A stretch of 64,000 nucleotides of DNA from DASXQK01 sp963724385 (GCA_963724385.1 CAVRUJ010000001.1:1550001-1614000); one strand, 5' to 3'; shown: positions 8,630 through 16,767, counted from the first letter of the stretch. Notes: generated by a model not told the origin, from the sequence alone. Made by a program: numbers and translations.

Positions 8630-8974
8630 ATGGCAAGACCGCGTCCCCAGGCGATCAAGCTCACCGAAGCGGCGGCGCAGCACGTGCAGGCGCTGCTGGC
8701 CAAGCGCGGCAAGCCCTCGGTCGGCATCCGCATCGGCGTGCGCAGCAAGGGCTGCTCGGGCCTCAGTTACACCCTTGAATACGCCGACAAGCGTGAGCCC
8801 ATGGACGAGCTGGTGGAGCAGCACGGCGTCACGGTGCTGATCGATCCCAAGGCGACGCTTTTCATCCTCGGCACCGAAATGGACTATGTGGAGGAGAAGC
8901 TCCAGTCCGGCTTCGTCTTCCGCAACCCGAACGAAAAGGGCCGCTGCGGCTGCGGCAAATCCTTCCATGTCTGA
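8630..8974 (+). CDS. iscA: A-type Fe-S carrier IscA
   Basis: 114 residues. A-type carriers pass clusters to apo-proteins. The three conserved cysteines are Cys42 in SKGCSGLSY and Cys106 and Cys108 in RCGCGKSF near the C-terminus. The fold hallmarks (GIRIGVRSKGCSG; DYVEEKLQSGFVFRNPN) are complete. It follows iscU by 42 bp and precedes hscB. No unusual feature. Confidence 0.95.
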   Translation: MARPRPQAIKLTEAAAQHVQALLAKRGKPSVGIRIGVRSKGCSGLSYTLEYADKREPMDELVEQHGVTVLIDPKATLFILGTEMDYVEEKLQSGFVFRNPNEKGRCGCGKSFHV

Positions 8975-9011
8975 GGCCCGGCTCTCAGCCAGCTTCGGGG
9001 CCTGACGCGTC

Positions 9012-9644
9012 ATGACAGCGTTGGCGGAAAGCGACGGCGGGATCGTCGCCTGCTGGTCCTGCCGCGGGCCGGTGGCGAGCCTGGCCTTGTTCTGCCACAC
9101 CTGCGGCGCGGTGCAGCCGCCGCGCCAGGTCGATCACTTCGCGCGCCTCGGCCTTGCGCGCGGCTTCGAGATCGACTTGGCCGAGCTCGACCGGCGCTAT
9201 TTCGGCCTGCAGCGCAACCTCCATCCCGACCGCTTCGCCAGGCGTGGCGCCAAGGAACGCGCCATCGCCGAGAGCCAGGCGGCGAGCCTGAACCAGGCCT
9301 ATGAGACCTTGAAGGAGCCGCTCGCCCGCGCGGCCTATCTGCTGGAGCTTGCCGGCCGGCGAAGTGCGGCCGCCCATGCGGCTACGGTGGACGACGCCGA
9401 GCTTCTGACCGAGGCGATGGAAAACCGCGAGGCGCTGATGGAGGCCGAGGATGGTGCCGCCGTCGAGCGGATCGCCGTCACGGCCAAAGCCAGCGCCGAG
9501 GCCTGCCTTGCCGAGCTGGCACAGGCCTTCCGGCGCGACGACATCGAGAAGGCCGACCGGCTGGCCACCCGTCTGCGCTATTGGCAGAAGCTGGCCGAAG
9601 AAGCCCGCGGCAAGCGCCGGCTGCTGGAAGATGCAGCGCCATGA
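9012..9644 (+). CDS. hscB: Co-chaperone HscB (J-domain)
   Basis: 210 residues. HscB brings IscU to the HscA chaperone. Residues 14-31 hold two CxxC pairs (Cys14/Cys17 and Cys28/Cys31), a zinc-ribbon N-terminus found in eukaryotic HSC20 and many alphaproteobacterial HscB proteins but absent in E. coli. The J-domain follows with HPD at 71-73, then the C-terminal three-helix IscU-binding domain. The stop codon overlaps the ATG of hscA (9641) by 4 bp, so the pair is translationally coupled. Confidence 0.93.
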   Translation: MTALAESDGGIVACWSCRGPVASLALFCHTCGAVQPPRQVDHFARLGLARGFEIDLAELDRRYFGLQRNLHPDRFARRGAKERAIAESQAASLNQAYETLKEPLARAAYLLELAGRRSAAAHAATVDDAELLTEAMENREALMEAEDGAAVERIAVTAKASAEACLAELAQAFRRDDIEKADRLATRLRYWQKLAEEARGKRRLLEDAAP

Positions 9645-11569
9645 ACCTGCTCCAGATCCATGAGCCAGGCAGCACGCCCGGTCCCCATGCCGGCGAAACG
9701 GAGCTCGCCATCGGCATCGACCTCGGCACGACCAACACGGTGGCCGCCGTGGCCACGCAAGAAGGCCCGGAAGTGCTGCGCGCTACCGACGGCGCCGGCC
9801 TGCTTCCCTCGGTCGTGCATTACCGCGCCGACGGCGGGGTCGAGGTGGGCGTGCAAGCCGAGGCCGCGCTCATCGACGATCCCACCCATGTCGTCTCCTC
9901 GATCAAGCGCCTGATGGGCCGCGGGGCCGAGGACGTGCCGAGCCTCGCCGGGCAACTGCCCTTCGAGATCCTTCCCGGCGCCGGCATGGTCCGCCTCAAG
10001 ATCCGCGACCGGCAGCTCACACCCGTCGAGGTCTCGGCCGAGATCCTGCGCGCCGCCAAGGCGAGGGCCGAGCAGGCCCTGGGCCGCGCGGTCGCCCGCG
10101 CGGTCGTCACCGTGCCGGCCTATTTCGACGACGCGGCCAGGGTCGCGACCAAGGACGCGGCAAGGCTCGCCGGGCTCGAGGTGCTGCGCCTGGTGAACGA
10201 GCCGACGGCTGCGGCGCTGGCCTATGGCCTGGACAAGCAGGCCGAAGGCGTCTTCGCCATTTACGATCTCGGCGGCGGCACCTTCGACATTTCGCTGCTG
10301 CGCCTGGAGAAGGGCGTGTTCCAGGTGCTGGCGACGGGCGGCGATACGGCGCTCGGCGGCGACGACTTCGACCATGCGATCGCCGAACGGTTCCTTGCCG
10401 AGCGCGGCGGCAAGCTCTCGCCCGGCGAGGCGAAGCAGGCGCTGGCGCTGGCACGGCGGGCCAAGGAGGAGCTGAGCGGCGCCGAGCGCGGAAGCTGGAC
10501 CCTCGAGCTCGGCGGGCGCGTATCCAGCCATTCGCTGACCCGCGCGGCCTTCGAAGCGATGATCGAGCCGGCGGTGAACCGAAGCCTCGCGATCGTGCGC
10601 AGCGTGCTGGCGGATGCCGGGCTCGAGCCCGCCGGGATCGACGGCGTCGTGCTGGTGGGCGGCTCGACGCGCCTGCCCCTGGTGCGCCGCAGGGTCGCCG
10701 AGCTCTTCGGCCGGCCGGCACTGGCCGACATCGATCCCGACGAGGTGGTGGCCCTGGGTGCCGCCCTCCAGGCCCGCGCGCTCACCCGCGGCTCCGACAC
10801 CTTGCTCCTCGACGTGATCCCGCTTTCCCTCGGCCTCGAGACCATGGGCGGCATCGTCGAGAAGATCATCGACCGCAACACGCCGATCCCGGTTTCCAAG
10901 GCCCAGGTGTTCACGACTTACCAGGACGGGCAGACCGGCATGCTGCTGCATGTGGTCCAGGGCGAGCGCGAGACGGTGGACCAATGCCGGTCGCTGGCCC
11001 GCTTCGAGCTGAAGGGTTTCCCGCCCATGACGGCGGGGGCGGCACGGATCAAGGTGACCTTCGCCGTCGATGCCGACGGGCTGTTGAGCGTCGAGGCGGA
11101 AGAAGAGACACGGCACGTACGCGCCGGCATCGAGGTCAGGCCCTCCTATGGCCTCTCCGACGACGACATGGCGCGGATGCTGCGCGACAGCATGGAGAAC
11201 GCGGAAGACGACATGCGCCGGCGCCTGCTGATCGAGGCGCGGGTGGATGCCGAGCGCGTGCTCCAGGCGCTGGACGCGGCCATGGCTGTCGATCGGGCGC
11301 TGGCGAGCGAGGAAGAGCAGGCGGCGATCGCGGCCGCGGCCGAGCGGCTCAAGGCCTTGAAGGCCGGCGAGGACCGCGAGCTGATCGTTGCCGCCATCGA
11401 GGAGCTGGAGAAGACAGCGCTGCCCTTCGCCCAGCGCCGGATCGACCGCGCCATCGGCCGGGCGCTCAGCGGCCGGAGCCTTGACGAGGTGGAGGCCGAT
11501 ATGGCAACAGGCGCCGCTCCCGCGGCGCGGGGGGCTATTGGCGCCGCCTCCGGACGAGCCGGTTCGTAG
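9641..11569 (+). CDS. hscA: Fe-S cluster chaperone HscA (Hsp70 family)
   Basis: Start taken at ATG 9641, which overlaps the hscB stop and gives a 642-residue protein, close to E. coli HscA. The ATPase domain shows DLGTTNT at 27-33, VTVPAYFDDAAR, YDLGGGTFDIS and GGSTRLPLVR. The substrate-binding domain follows from about residue 390 (LLLDVIPLSLGLETMGG). It uses ATP to release the cluster from IscU when helped by HscB. The C-terminus ends with an Ala/Gly-rich stretch. No disruption seen. Confidence 0.95.
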   Translation: MNLLQIHEPGSTPGPHAGETELAIGIDLGTTNTVAAVATQEGPEVLRATDGAGLLPSVVHYRADGGVEVGVQAEAALIDDPTHVVSSIKRLMGRGAEDVPSLAGQLPFEILPGAGMVRLKIRDRQLTPVEVSAEILRAAKARAEQALGRAVARAVVTVPAYFDDAARVATKDAARLAGLEVLRLVNEPTAAALAYGLDKQAEGVFAIYDLGGGTFDISLLRLEKGVFQVLATGGDTALGGDDFDHAIAERFLAERGGKLSPGEAKQALALARRAKEELSGAERGSWTLELGGRVSSHSLTRAAFEAMIEPAVNRSLAIVRSVLADAGLEPAGIDGVVLVGGSTRLPLVRRRVAELFGRPALADIDPDEVVALGAALQARALTRGSDTLLLDVIPLSLGLETMGGIVEKIIDRNTPIPVSKAQVFTTYQDGQTGMLLHVVQGERETVDQCRSLARFELKGFPPMTAGAARIKVTFAVDADGLLSVEAEEETRHVRAGIEVRPSYGLSDDDMARMLRDSMENAEDDMRRRLLIEARVDAERVLQALDAAMAVDRALASEEEQAAIAAAAERLKALKAGEDRELIVAAIEELEKTALPFAQRRIDRAIGRALSGRSLDEVEADMATGAAPAARGAIGAASGRAGS

Positions 11570-11597
11570 TGGAATTGCAACGAGGAGTCTTGGCGGG

Positions 11598-11933
11598 ATG
11601 CCGAAGATGACGTTCATCAAGACCGATGGCACCCGCGTCGAGGTGGAGGCCCCGCTCGGCCTCTCCGTGCTGGAGATCGCGCATCGCAACGACATCGACC
11701 TGGAGGGCGCCTGCGAAGGCTCGCTCGCCTGCTCGACCTGCCATGTGATCATCGACCCCGAGTGGTACGAGCTTCTGGAAGAGGCGAGCGAGGACGAGGA
11801 GGACATGCTCGACCTCGCCTTCGGCCTCACCCACACATCGCGCCTGGGCTGCCAGATCAAGATGACGCCGGAGCTGGATGGGCTCACGGTCTCGCTGCCG
11901 TCGGCCACGCGCAACATGATGGTCGAGAAGTAG
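11598..11933 (+). CDS. fdx: [2Fe-2S] adrenodoxin-type ferredoxin
   Basis: Start chosen at ATG 11598 (MPKMTFIKTDG), giving 111 residues. Ferredoxin of the ISC type gives electrons for cluster assembly on IscU. The four ligands are Cys39, Cys45 and Cys48 in ACEGSLACSTC and Cys85 in SRLGCQIKM. The acidic stretch EEASEDEEDMLD (61-72) is the known contact surface for partners. It is followed after 1 bp by iscX. Confidence 0.95.
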   Translation: MPKMTFIKTDGTRVEVEAPLGLSVLEIAHRNDIDLEGACEGSLACSTCHVIIDPEWYELLEEASEDEEDMLDLAFGLTHTSRLGCQIKMTPELDGLTVSLPSATRNMMVEK

Positions 11934-11934
11934 C

Positions 11935-12129
11935 ATGCGCTGGACCGACGTCCATGACATCGCCGCCGAGCTGGAGGCCCAGCATCCCGACGCGGACGTG
12001 GTCAACCTGCGCTTCACCGACCTGTGGAAGTGGGTCCAGGCCCTGCCGGGCTTTGCCGACGATCCCAACAAGTCCAACGAGAAAATCCTGGAAGCGATCC
12101 AGGCCGCCTGGCTGGACGAGCGCCGGTGA
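11935..12129 (+). CDS. iscX: ISC accessory protein IscX
   Basis: A 64-residue acidic protein with the family pattern LRFTDLWKWV (about 27-36), LPGFADDPNKSNEK and IQAAWLDE at the C-terminus. IscX (YfhJ) binds IscS and modulates cluster assembly depending on iron. It starts directly after fdx, and its TGA (12127-12129) overlaps the GTG start proposed for mnmA. Length and sequence match the family well. Confidence 0.93.
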   Translation: MRWTDVHDIAAELEAQHPDADVVNLRFTDLWKWVQALPGFADDPNKSNEKILEAIQAAWLDERR

Positions 12130-13244
12130 GCGAGGGGACGGGCATCGCGCGGATGGAATCCCTGGCGCCGGGTGCGCGCGTGGTCGCCGCCATGTCGGGC
12201 GGGGTCGACAGCGCGGTCGCCGCCGCCTTGCTGAAGCGCGCCGGCTACGACGTGATCGGCGTGACCCTGCAGCTCTACGACCATGGCGCGGCGGTGCGCA
12301 AGGGAAGCTGCTGCGCCGGGCAGGACATCTATGACGCAAGGCGCGTCGCCGACCGTCTCGGCATCGCCCACTACGTGCTGGACTACGAAAGCCGGTTCCG
12401 CGCCGCGGTGATGGAGGATTTCGCCGCCAGCTATGCCGCGGGCGAGACGCCGATCCCCTGCGTGCGCTGCAACCAGCGGGTCAAGTTCGCCGATCTCATG
12501 ACCATGGCGCGCGAACTCGGCGCCGAAGCGCTCGCCACCGGCCATTATGTGCGGCGGATCGAGGGACCGGACGGGCCGGAACTGCATCGCGCGGCCGACG
12601 AAAGCCGCGACCAGAGCTATTTCCTGTTCGCCACGACCCGCGACCAGCTCGATCGCCTGCGCTTCCCGCTCGGCCATCTGCCCAAGAGCCGGACCCGCGC
12701 GCTTGCCGCCGAGCTCGACCTGCCCGTGGCCGAGAAGCCCGACAGCCAGGACATCTGCTTCGTGCCCGAGGGCCGCTATGCCGAGGTGGTGGAGCGCATC
12801 CGCCCCGGTGCCGCCGAGCCCGGCGAGATCCGGCACAAGGACGGGCGCGTGCTCGGCCGGCATTCGGGCGTGATCAACTTCACCGTCGGCCAGCGCCGGG
12901 GCCTGGGAATTGCCGCGGCCGAGCCGCTCTACGTGGTCGGGATCGATGCCGGACAGCGCCAGGTGATCGTGGGGCCGAGAGCCGCTCTCGCCGCCACGGG
13001 CGCGCGGTTGCGCGAACTCAACTGGCTCGCGGGCGCGCCCGCGCTGGGCGAAGGCGAGGCCGTCGAGGTCAAGTTCCGCTCGACCACGCCAGCCGTTCCG
13101 GCTGCCGTCTTCGCCGATGGGAATTTGCGCTTCGCCGAGCCGCAGCAGGGTGTGGCACCCGGCCAGGCTTGCGTCTTCTACCGGGGCGAGCGCTTGCTCG
13201 GCGGCGGCTTCATCGCCACAGTGCAGGCGGCCGAGGCGGCATGA
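12126..13244 (+). CDS. mnmA: tRNA 2-thiouridylase MnmA
   Basis: MnmA adds sulfur to U34 of tRNA-Lys, -Glu and -Gln, using persulfide sulfur from IscS. The start is either GTG 12126, which overlaps the iscX stop, or ATG 12153; both precede the P-loop SGGVDS (residues 24-29 from the GTG). The catalytic cysteines are in PCVRCNQRVKF (about 111-121) and SQDICFVPEG (about 210). The C-terminal beta-barrel domain is complete. Being in the ISC operon links tRNA thiolation to sulfur supply. The stop overlaps the next ATG by 4 bp. Confidence 0.94.
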   Translation: MSEGTGIARMESLAPGARVVAAMSGGVDSAVAAALLKRAGYDVIGVTLQLYDHGAAVRKGSCCAGQDIYDARRVADRLGIAHYVLDYESRFRAAVMEDFAASYAAGETPIPCVRCNQRVKFADLMTMARELGAEALATGHYVRRIEGPDGPELHRAADESRDQSYFLFATTRDQLDRLRFPLGHLPKSRTRALAAELDLPVAEKPDSQDICFVPEGRYAEVVERIRPGAAEPGEIRHKDGRVLGRHSGVINFTVGQRRGLGIAAAEPLYVVGIDAGQRQVIVGPRAALAATGARLRELNWLAGAPALGEGEAVEVKFRSTTPAVPAAVFADGNLRFAEPQQGVAPGQACVFYRGERLLGGGFIATVQAAEAA

Positions 13245-13543
13245 GCGCCGCCGAGTTCGCCGAGGCGCTCGGCAAGCGCCTGGCTCAGGCGCCGAAGCTG
13301 GGTTACCGCGTCAAGTTCCAGCTGGAGGAAGGCGGCATCATCTTCTGGGACGGCACCGGCGATCGGCCGCAGATCTCGGATGCCGACGGCGAAGCCGACA
13401 CCGTGATCCGCCTCTCGGCCGAGAACTTCGCCAAGCTCATGGACGGCAACCTCGACCCGACGCTCGCCTACATGACCGGCAAGCTGAAGGTCGAGGGCAA
13501 GCTCGGCGTGGCACTCAAGATCAACGCGATGCTGAGCGATTGA
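13241..13543 (+). CDS. SCP2-like sterol/lipid-carrier family protein
   Basis: 100 residues from the ATG at 13241, which overlaps the mnmA stop. The pattern matches the SCP2 fold: a central TVIRLSAENFAKLMDGNLDP and then YMTGKLKVEGKLGVALKIN, the typical end of bacterial SCP2 domains. The family binds lipids in a hydrophobic tunnel; in bacteria the ligand is usually unknown. Its coupling to mnmA makes it the last gene of the ISC operon, but no functional link to Fe-S assembly is established. Confidence 0.8.
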   Translation: MSAAEFAEALGKRLAQAPKLGYRVKFQLEEGGIIFWDGTGDRPQISDADGEADTVIRLSAENFAKLMDGNLDPTLAYMTGKLKVEGKLGVALKINAMLSD

Positions 13544-13628
13544 GGGGCGGCCGCGAGCGGCACGCGGATGCCGTGACTTTTCGTGGCCGAGTGTGGTCAT
13601 CCGAATCGGCTTCGGCCATGATGCGGCC

Positions 13629-14647
13629 ATGATCAAGATGCGCGCCATGGTGGTTCCCCAGGCGGGCGGCCGGTTCCGCCTGGAGGAGCGCGACATCCCC
13701 GTGCCCGGGCCAGGGGAAGTGCTTCTCCGCGTGCGGGCCTGCGGTGTCTGCCACAGCGATGCGCTGACCGTCGAAGCCATATGCCGGGCATGAAATACCC
13801 GCGCATTCCCGGCCACGAAGTGATCGGCGTCATCGAGGCGCTCGGCGCCGACGTCCGCGGTTGGAAGGCGGGTGCGCGGGTCGGGGTCGGCTGGTTCGGC
13901 GGCGCCTGCGGCTATTGCGGCAACTGCCGGCGCGGCGATGCTTTCGCCTGCGAGAACATCCGCGGGGCGACCGGCGTCACGCGCGACGGCGGCTATGCCA
14001 CCCACATGCTGGCAGATGCCTCGGCGCTCGCCCATATGCCGGACTCGATGGATGCGGTGCAGTCTGCACCTCTGCTCTGCGCCGGCATCACGACCTTCAA
14101 CGCGCTCCGGAACTGCGGCGCCGGGCCGGGCGAGCTGGTGGCGATCCACGGCGTCGGCGGGCTCGGCCATCTCGCCGTCCAGTTCGCGGCCAAGCAGGGA
14201 TTGCGCACCGTGGCCGTCAATCGCGGCCGCGACAAGGAGGCGCTGGCGCGCTCGCTGGGCGCGATGGACTACATCGACAGCGCGGCCACGGACCCGGCCG
14301 CGGCGCTTCGGGCCATGGGCGGGGCCAAGGCCATCATCGCCACGGTCACGAGCGCTGACGCGATGCAGGCCATCGCCGGCGGGCTCGGCGTGAACGGGAC
14401 CATGATGGTCATCGGCGCGGTCGGAAAGCTCACCGTCGATTCCCTCGACCTGCTGGGCAAGCGCGCCGCGGTGAAGGGCTGGTACTCGGGCACCGCCGCC
14501 GATTCCGAGGACGCGCTGGCGTTCAGCCGGCTGAACGGCATCGCCTCGATGAACGAGGTGTTCCCGCTGGAGGAGGCACAGGCGGCCTATGACCGGATGA
14601 TGAGCGGCAAGGCGCGCTTCCGCGTCGTGCTGAAGATCGGGCCTTAG
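13629..14647 (+). pseudogene. Zinc-dependent alcohol dehydrogenase, frameshifted
   Basis: The first part (13629-13793) shows the MDR alcohol dehydrogenase start: LRVRACGVCHSDALTVE, with the catalytic zinc Cys. It ends at a stop after EAICRA. The rest (from about 13785, MPGMKYPRIPGHEVIGVIE) continues in another frame with the structural-zinc cysteines CGYCGNCRRGDAFAC and the NAD(P) loop GVGGLGHLAVQF, ending at 14647. Adding one base around 13784-13788 (ccatatgccggg) restores a protein of about 340 residues. The enzyme class oxidises alcohols or reduces aldehydes. Either a recent -1 mutation or a consensus error; every other key residue is intact. Confidence 0.8.
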
Positions 14648-14650
14648 GCG

Positions 14651-14678
14651 CGGCCGGCCGGGGCAGTGCCTCAGCTTG
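14651..14678. repeat. Left imperfect inverted repeat flanking the GNAT gene
   Basis: Positions 14651-14678 contain cggccggggc followed by agtgcctcagcttg. The reverse complement of 15305-15333 contains cggccggggc followed by tatgcctcagtttg. The two arms differ at about three positions plus one length difference. They lie 11 bp past the stop and about 100 bp upstream of the start of the GNAT gene and thus enclose it. They are too far apart for a simple terminator hairpin. Confidence 0.6.
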
Positions 14679-14689
14679 AATTGGCGGCG

Positions 14690-15205
14690 TCATGTCGGGA
14701 GGTTCGTGTCGCCAACTCCCAACGATCGTTGCATATAATCCGTATCGCACCATTGGCCGAACTTGAATCCCACAGACTTAACGGTTCCGACCGGCTGGAA
14801 ACCCAGGCGTTTGTGAAGCGCGATGGACGCAGCGCCGCCGGTGTGGCCGATGATTCCGATCATTTGCCGCCATGGGCCGGCTTCGCACCTGGCGATCAGC
14901 GCTTGGAGCAGGGCTGTCCCTATTCCGCGCCCGCGCATCTCGTCGGCGATGTACACGGAATCCTCGATCGTCAACCGATAGGCTGTCTGGGAGCGGTAAC
15001 GCGAAGCGTAGCTATATCCGACGACCCGGCCATCCATTTCGGCAACAAGGTAGGGAAGGTTGAGACCCAGCACAGAGGCGCGACGCGACAGCAATTCATC
15101 CGCGGATGGAGGAGCCTCTTCAAACGACGCCATCTCATGCAATACGTAGTGAGCGTAGATGGCCTGTACGCCGACCATGTCGGCTTCCCTCGCATCCCGG
15201 ATCAT
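14690..15205 (-). CDS. GNAT-family N-acetyltransferase
   Basis: 171 residues. Matches the phosphinothricin/methionine-sulfone acetyltransferase-like branch of GNAT enzymes: MIRDAREADMVGVQAIYAHYV at the start, YLVAEMDGRVVGYSYASRYR in the core strands, the acetyl-CoA loop RGRGIGTALLQALI (about 94-107) and GFQPVGTVKSVGFKFGQW at the end. This branch acetylates amino groups of small toxins or amino acid analogues; the substrate here is unknown. Base composition is visibly less GC-rich than the neighbours and the gene is enclosed by imperfect inverted repeats, which suggests acquisition as a small cassette. Confidence 0.85.
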   Translation of the reverse strand: MIRDAREADMVGVQAIYAHYVLHEMASFEEAPPSADELLSRRASVLGLNLPYLVAEMDGRVVGYSYASRYRSQTAYRLTIEDSVYIADEMRGRGIGTALLQALIARCEAGPWRQMIGIIGHTGGAASIALHKRLGFQPVGTVKSVGFKFGQWCDTDYMQRSLGVGDTNLPT

Positions 15206-15304
15206 GACCCTCTCCTTTCTGCCGAAAGGGTCATACTAACCTCGCGCTTGGGGCCTCCCAACGGCACAGGAAACGCGGCCCCTATGGGAAATGCGCCGAA
15301 ACCG

Positions 15305-15333
15305 CAAACTGAGGCATAGCCCCGGCCGGGCCG
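15305..15333. repeat. Right imperfect inverted repeat flanking the GNAT gene
   Basis: Partner arm of the repeat at 14651-14678 in inverted orientation (see that entry). It lies about 55 bp before the tRNA-Met gene. Confidence 0.6.
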
Positions 15334-15386
15334 AGATTGACAGCCGCGCGGCCTTCGACCTATATCCCAGCCTCTTCGGAACCGGC

Positions 15387-15463
15387 GGCGGGATAGCTCA
15401 GCTGGTTAGAGCAGCGGAATCATAATCCGCGTGTCGGGGGTTCGATTCCCTCTCCCGCTACCA
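15387..15463 (+). tRNA. tRNA-Met (CAT anticodon, elongator type)
   Basis: 77 nt including an encoded CCA end. The 7-bp acceptor stem pairs GGCGGGA with TCCCGCT (G-U at the first pair). The D-arm holds AGCTCAGCTGGTTAGAGC. The anticodon stem gcgga/tccgc carries the loop atCATaa, and the T-arm holds GGGTTCGATTCCC. The CAT anticodon could also be tRNA-Ile(CAU), but the overall sequence resembles the elongator tRNA-Met of alphaproteobacteria. Its 3' half is repeated at 27576-27624, so the gene is the integration site of the 12-kb element that follows. Confidence 0.96.
15416..15463 (+). other. attL: 3' part of tRNA-Met
   Basis: The 48 bp from the anticodon stem to the CCA end recur at 27576-27624. 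The first 30 bp are identical and so are the last 17; only the T-loop junction differs (cgattccc here, cgaagtccc there). The intact tRNA is kept on this side of the element. Confidence 0.85.
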
Positions 15464-15493
15464 GCTTAATCGGTAGCGAAGACAATGACTTAG

Positions 15494-15525
15494 AGCGCCG
15501 CGGCCGATCTGGCCCGGCGCTTTTT
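15494..15525 (+). terminator. Rho-independent terminator after tRNA-Met
   Basis: The stem agcgccg-cggcc pairs with ggcc-cggcgct around the loop gatct, with one bulged base, and is followed by a T tract (ttttt). It stands 30 bp after the tRNA and lies on the element side of attL, so the element supplies the terminator for the tRNA transcript. Confidence 0.65.
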
Positions 15526-15734
15526 CATGTTGCATGTGTTGCAAATGGCAACCGAGCATTTCCAACGGTTTGCAGACATGCGCGGCAATTCCGTGCAACA
15601 TGGATGCGACACAATGGCGCTCGATGTTCCATGCGCGTTCGCGCGCCCGCGCTAGTGTCCCGTGGCATTTCGGGTGGCAGCCCGCATTGTGTGGTATGGC
15701 CGAATGCCAGACCAAGGCGGGAGGAAAGGACGCA

Positions 15735-15986
15735 ATGTCCAAGAGCACGCGTTGCGAGGTCCGCCGAGCGAACGGTCGGTGGGAGGAAGTTTCTGTCGAC
15801 GAAGCACTGAGGCTTGGGCGTTCGGCCGAGAAGCGGTGCATCGAGTGTCGTGGCCGTGTCCGCGCCCACGGCTCGCGCGAAGGGGTCCCAAGCCCGCACA
15901 TTGAGCATCTGCAGCGGCATCCTGGGTGCTCGCTCGGGAATTGCTTCAACTGGCACCGCTCGATGCATCCTCATGCCCTCGAATAG
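15735..15986 (+). CDS. Small Cys/His-rich protein
   Basis: 83 residues from ATG 15735, preceded by a strong ribosome site (gaggaaagga). Visible are a CIECRGRVRAH block and a later HIEHLQRHPGCSLGNCF block, so Cys-x2-Cys, two or three His and two further Cys could bind a metal. Similar short proteins with an ECxGxVRAH...HxxRHxGCSL pattern are common in alphaproteobacterial genomes and have no known function. It is one of two rightward genes at the left end of the element, apart from the leftward operon, and so could be cargo or a host-derived gene. Confidence 0.65.
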   Translation: MSKSTRCEVRRANGRWEEVSVDEALRLGRSAEKRCIECRGRVRAHGSREGVPSPHIEHLQRHPGCSLGNCFNWHRSMHPHALE

Positions 15987-16025
15987 GGGCACGCCAATCT
16001 ATCCGCGGGGAGCCCCGTTCTGACG

Positions 16026-16388
16026 ATGAGCGACGACGAACGCCGCTGGCGGGAGGCGATCGCTGGGGCGGACTTTATAAGCGAGACGCACGACTACCTG
16101 TCGCGCGGTCGGCAATTTGAGACCGTGGCCGACGATGCCCTAAAAGAGGCCTGGGCTACGGCCTTCAAGAATTGGCTCGATGGGCCCGATGCGGCTGCGC
16201 AGCGCGATATGAATGATCTGGCCGCTGAGCTTGGGCTTCGCGGAACAGAGCCGCCCTATGAGGCCGTCAACGATGAGCTCGCCAAGCTCAGGGCCGCGTT
16301 GCCGAGCCCTGACGATCCAGAGCTAGCCAAGGCGCTCGACCGTCGAAATCGCGAATTCTTCGATGAGCTCGACAAGCCCAAGAATTGA
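16026..16388 (+). CDS. Hypothetical acidic helical protein
   Basis: 120 residues starting MSDDERRWREAIAGADF, strongly acidic and rich in Ala, Asp, Glu and Leu, predicted by eye to be mostly helical. No domain is recognised. It begins 39 bp after the previous small gene on the same strand and may be in one transcript with it. No signal peptide, membrane segment or cysteine motif is seen. Confidence 0.55.
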   Translation: MSDDERRWREAIAGADFISETHDYLSRGRQFETVADDALKEAWATAFKNWLDGPDAAAQRDMNDLAAELGLRGTEPPYEAVNDELAKLRAALPSPDDPELAKALDRRNREFFDELDKPKN

Positions 16389-16617
16389 ACCGGCCGCTAG
16401 CCGGCTTGCGACAAGCGGGCCGCCCCCTGGGAGGCCTTCCCTCAGCGCCTTGAGCTCCGCTCTTAGTGCGCAGCGGCCGAGCCTCGCGCGATCATGTAGC
16501 TGATCGACGACAACTAGCCGTGGTTGCGACTCGGTGGCCGGCGTTACCCTAGCGGCAGAGTGAGGGACCGAAGGCGCCAACCTCCGGCCCCTCTGCAATC
16601 ACCCTTTGGAAGCGAGG

Positions 16618-16767
16618 ATGATCGCCGTGACCACTGATCCGAAGCCTGCGACCCCTGCGCCGGCTCCACCTCCGCCGGCTCCTGCGCCCGCCAAGCCAGA
16701 GCCCAGCGTCCCCTTCAAGAGGGGAGCGGAGCCCCAGGAACGCAAAACCTCAGAACTAAAAAAATAG
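16618..16767 (+). CDS. Pro/Ala-rich 49-residue peptide
   Basis: ATG 16618 to TAG 16765. After MIAVTTDPKP the sequence is dominated by Pro and Ala (ATPAPAPPPPAPAPAKPEP) and ends in the basic segment RKTSELKK. A ribosome site (gaagcgagg) lies just upstream. It overlaps the 3' end of the opposite-strand membrane protein gene by about 50 bp. Similar Pro-rich short ORFs occur in phage genomes; with such composition a chance ORF in GC-rich DNA is a real alternative. Confidence 0.35.
   Translation: MIAVTTDPKPATPAPAPPPPAPAPAKPEPSVPFKRGAEPQERKTSELKK

Noticed and set aside
9578..11917. Very long leftward frame opposite hscA
   Set aside because: Antisense shadow: the sense strand encodes a complete Hsp70 chaperone inside the isc operon.
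15387..15463. tRNA-Ile(CAU) instead of tRNA-Met
   Set aside because: The acceptor and anticodon stems resemble elongator tRNA-Met of alphaproteobacteria and not the GGGCC-type tRNA-Ile2; a tRNA classifier could confirm.
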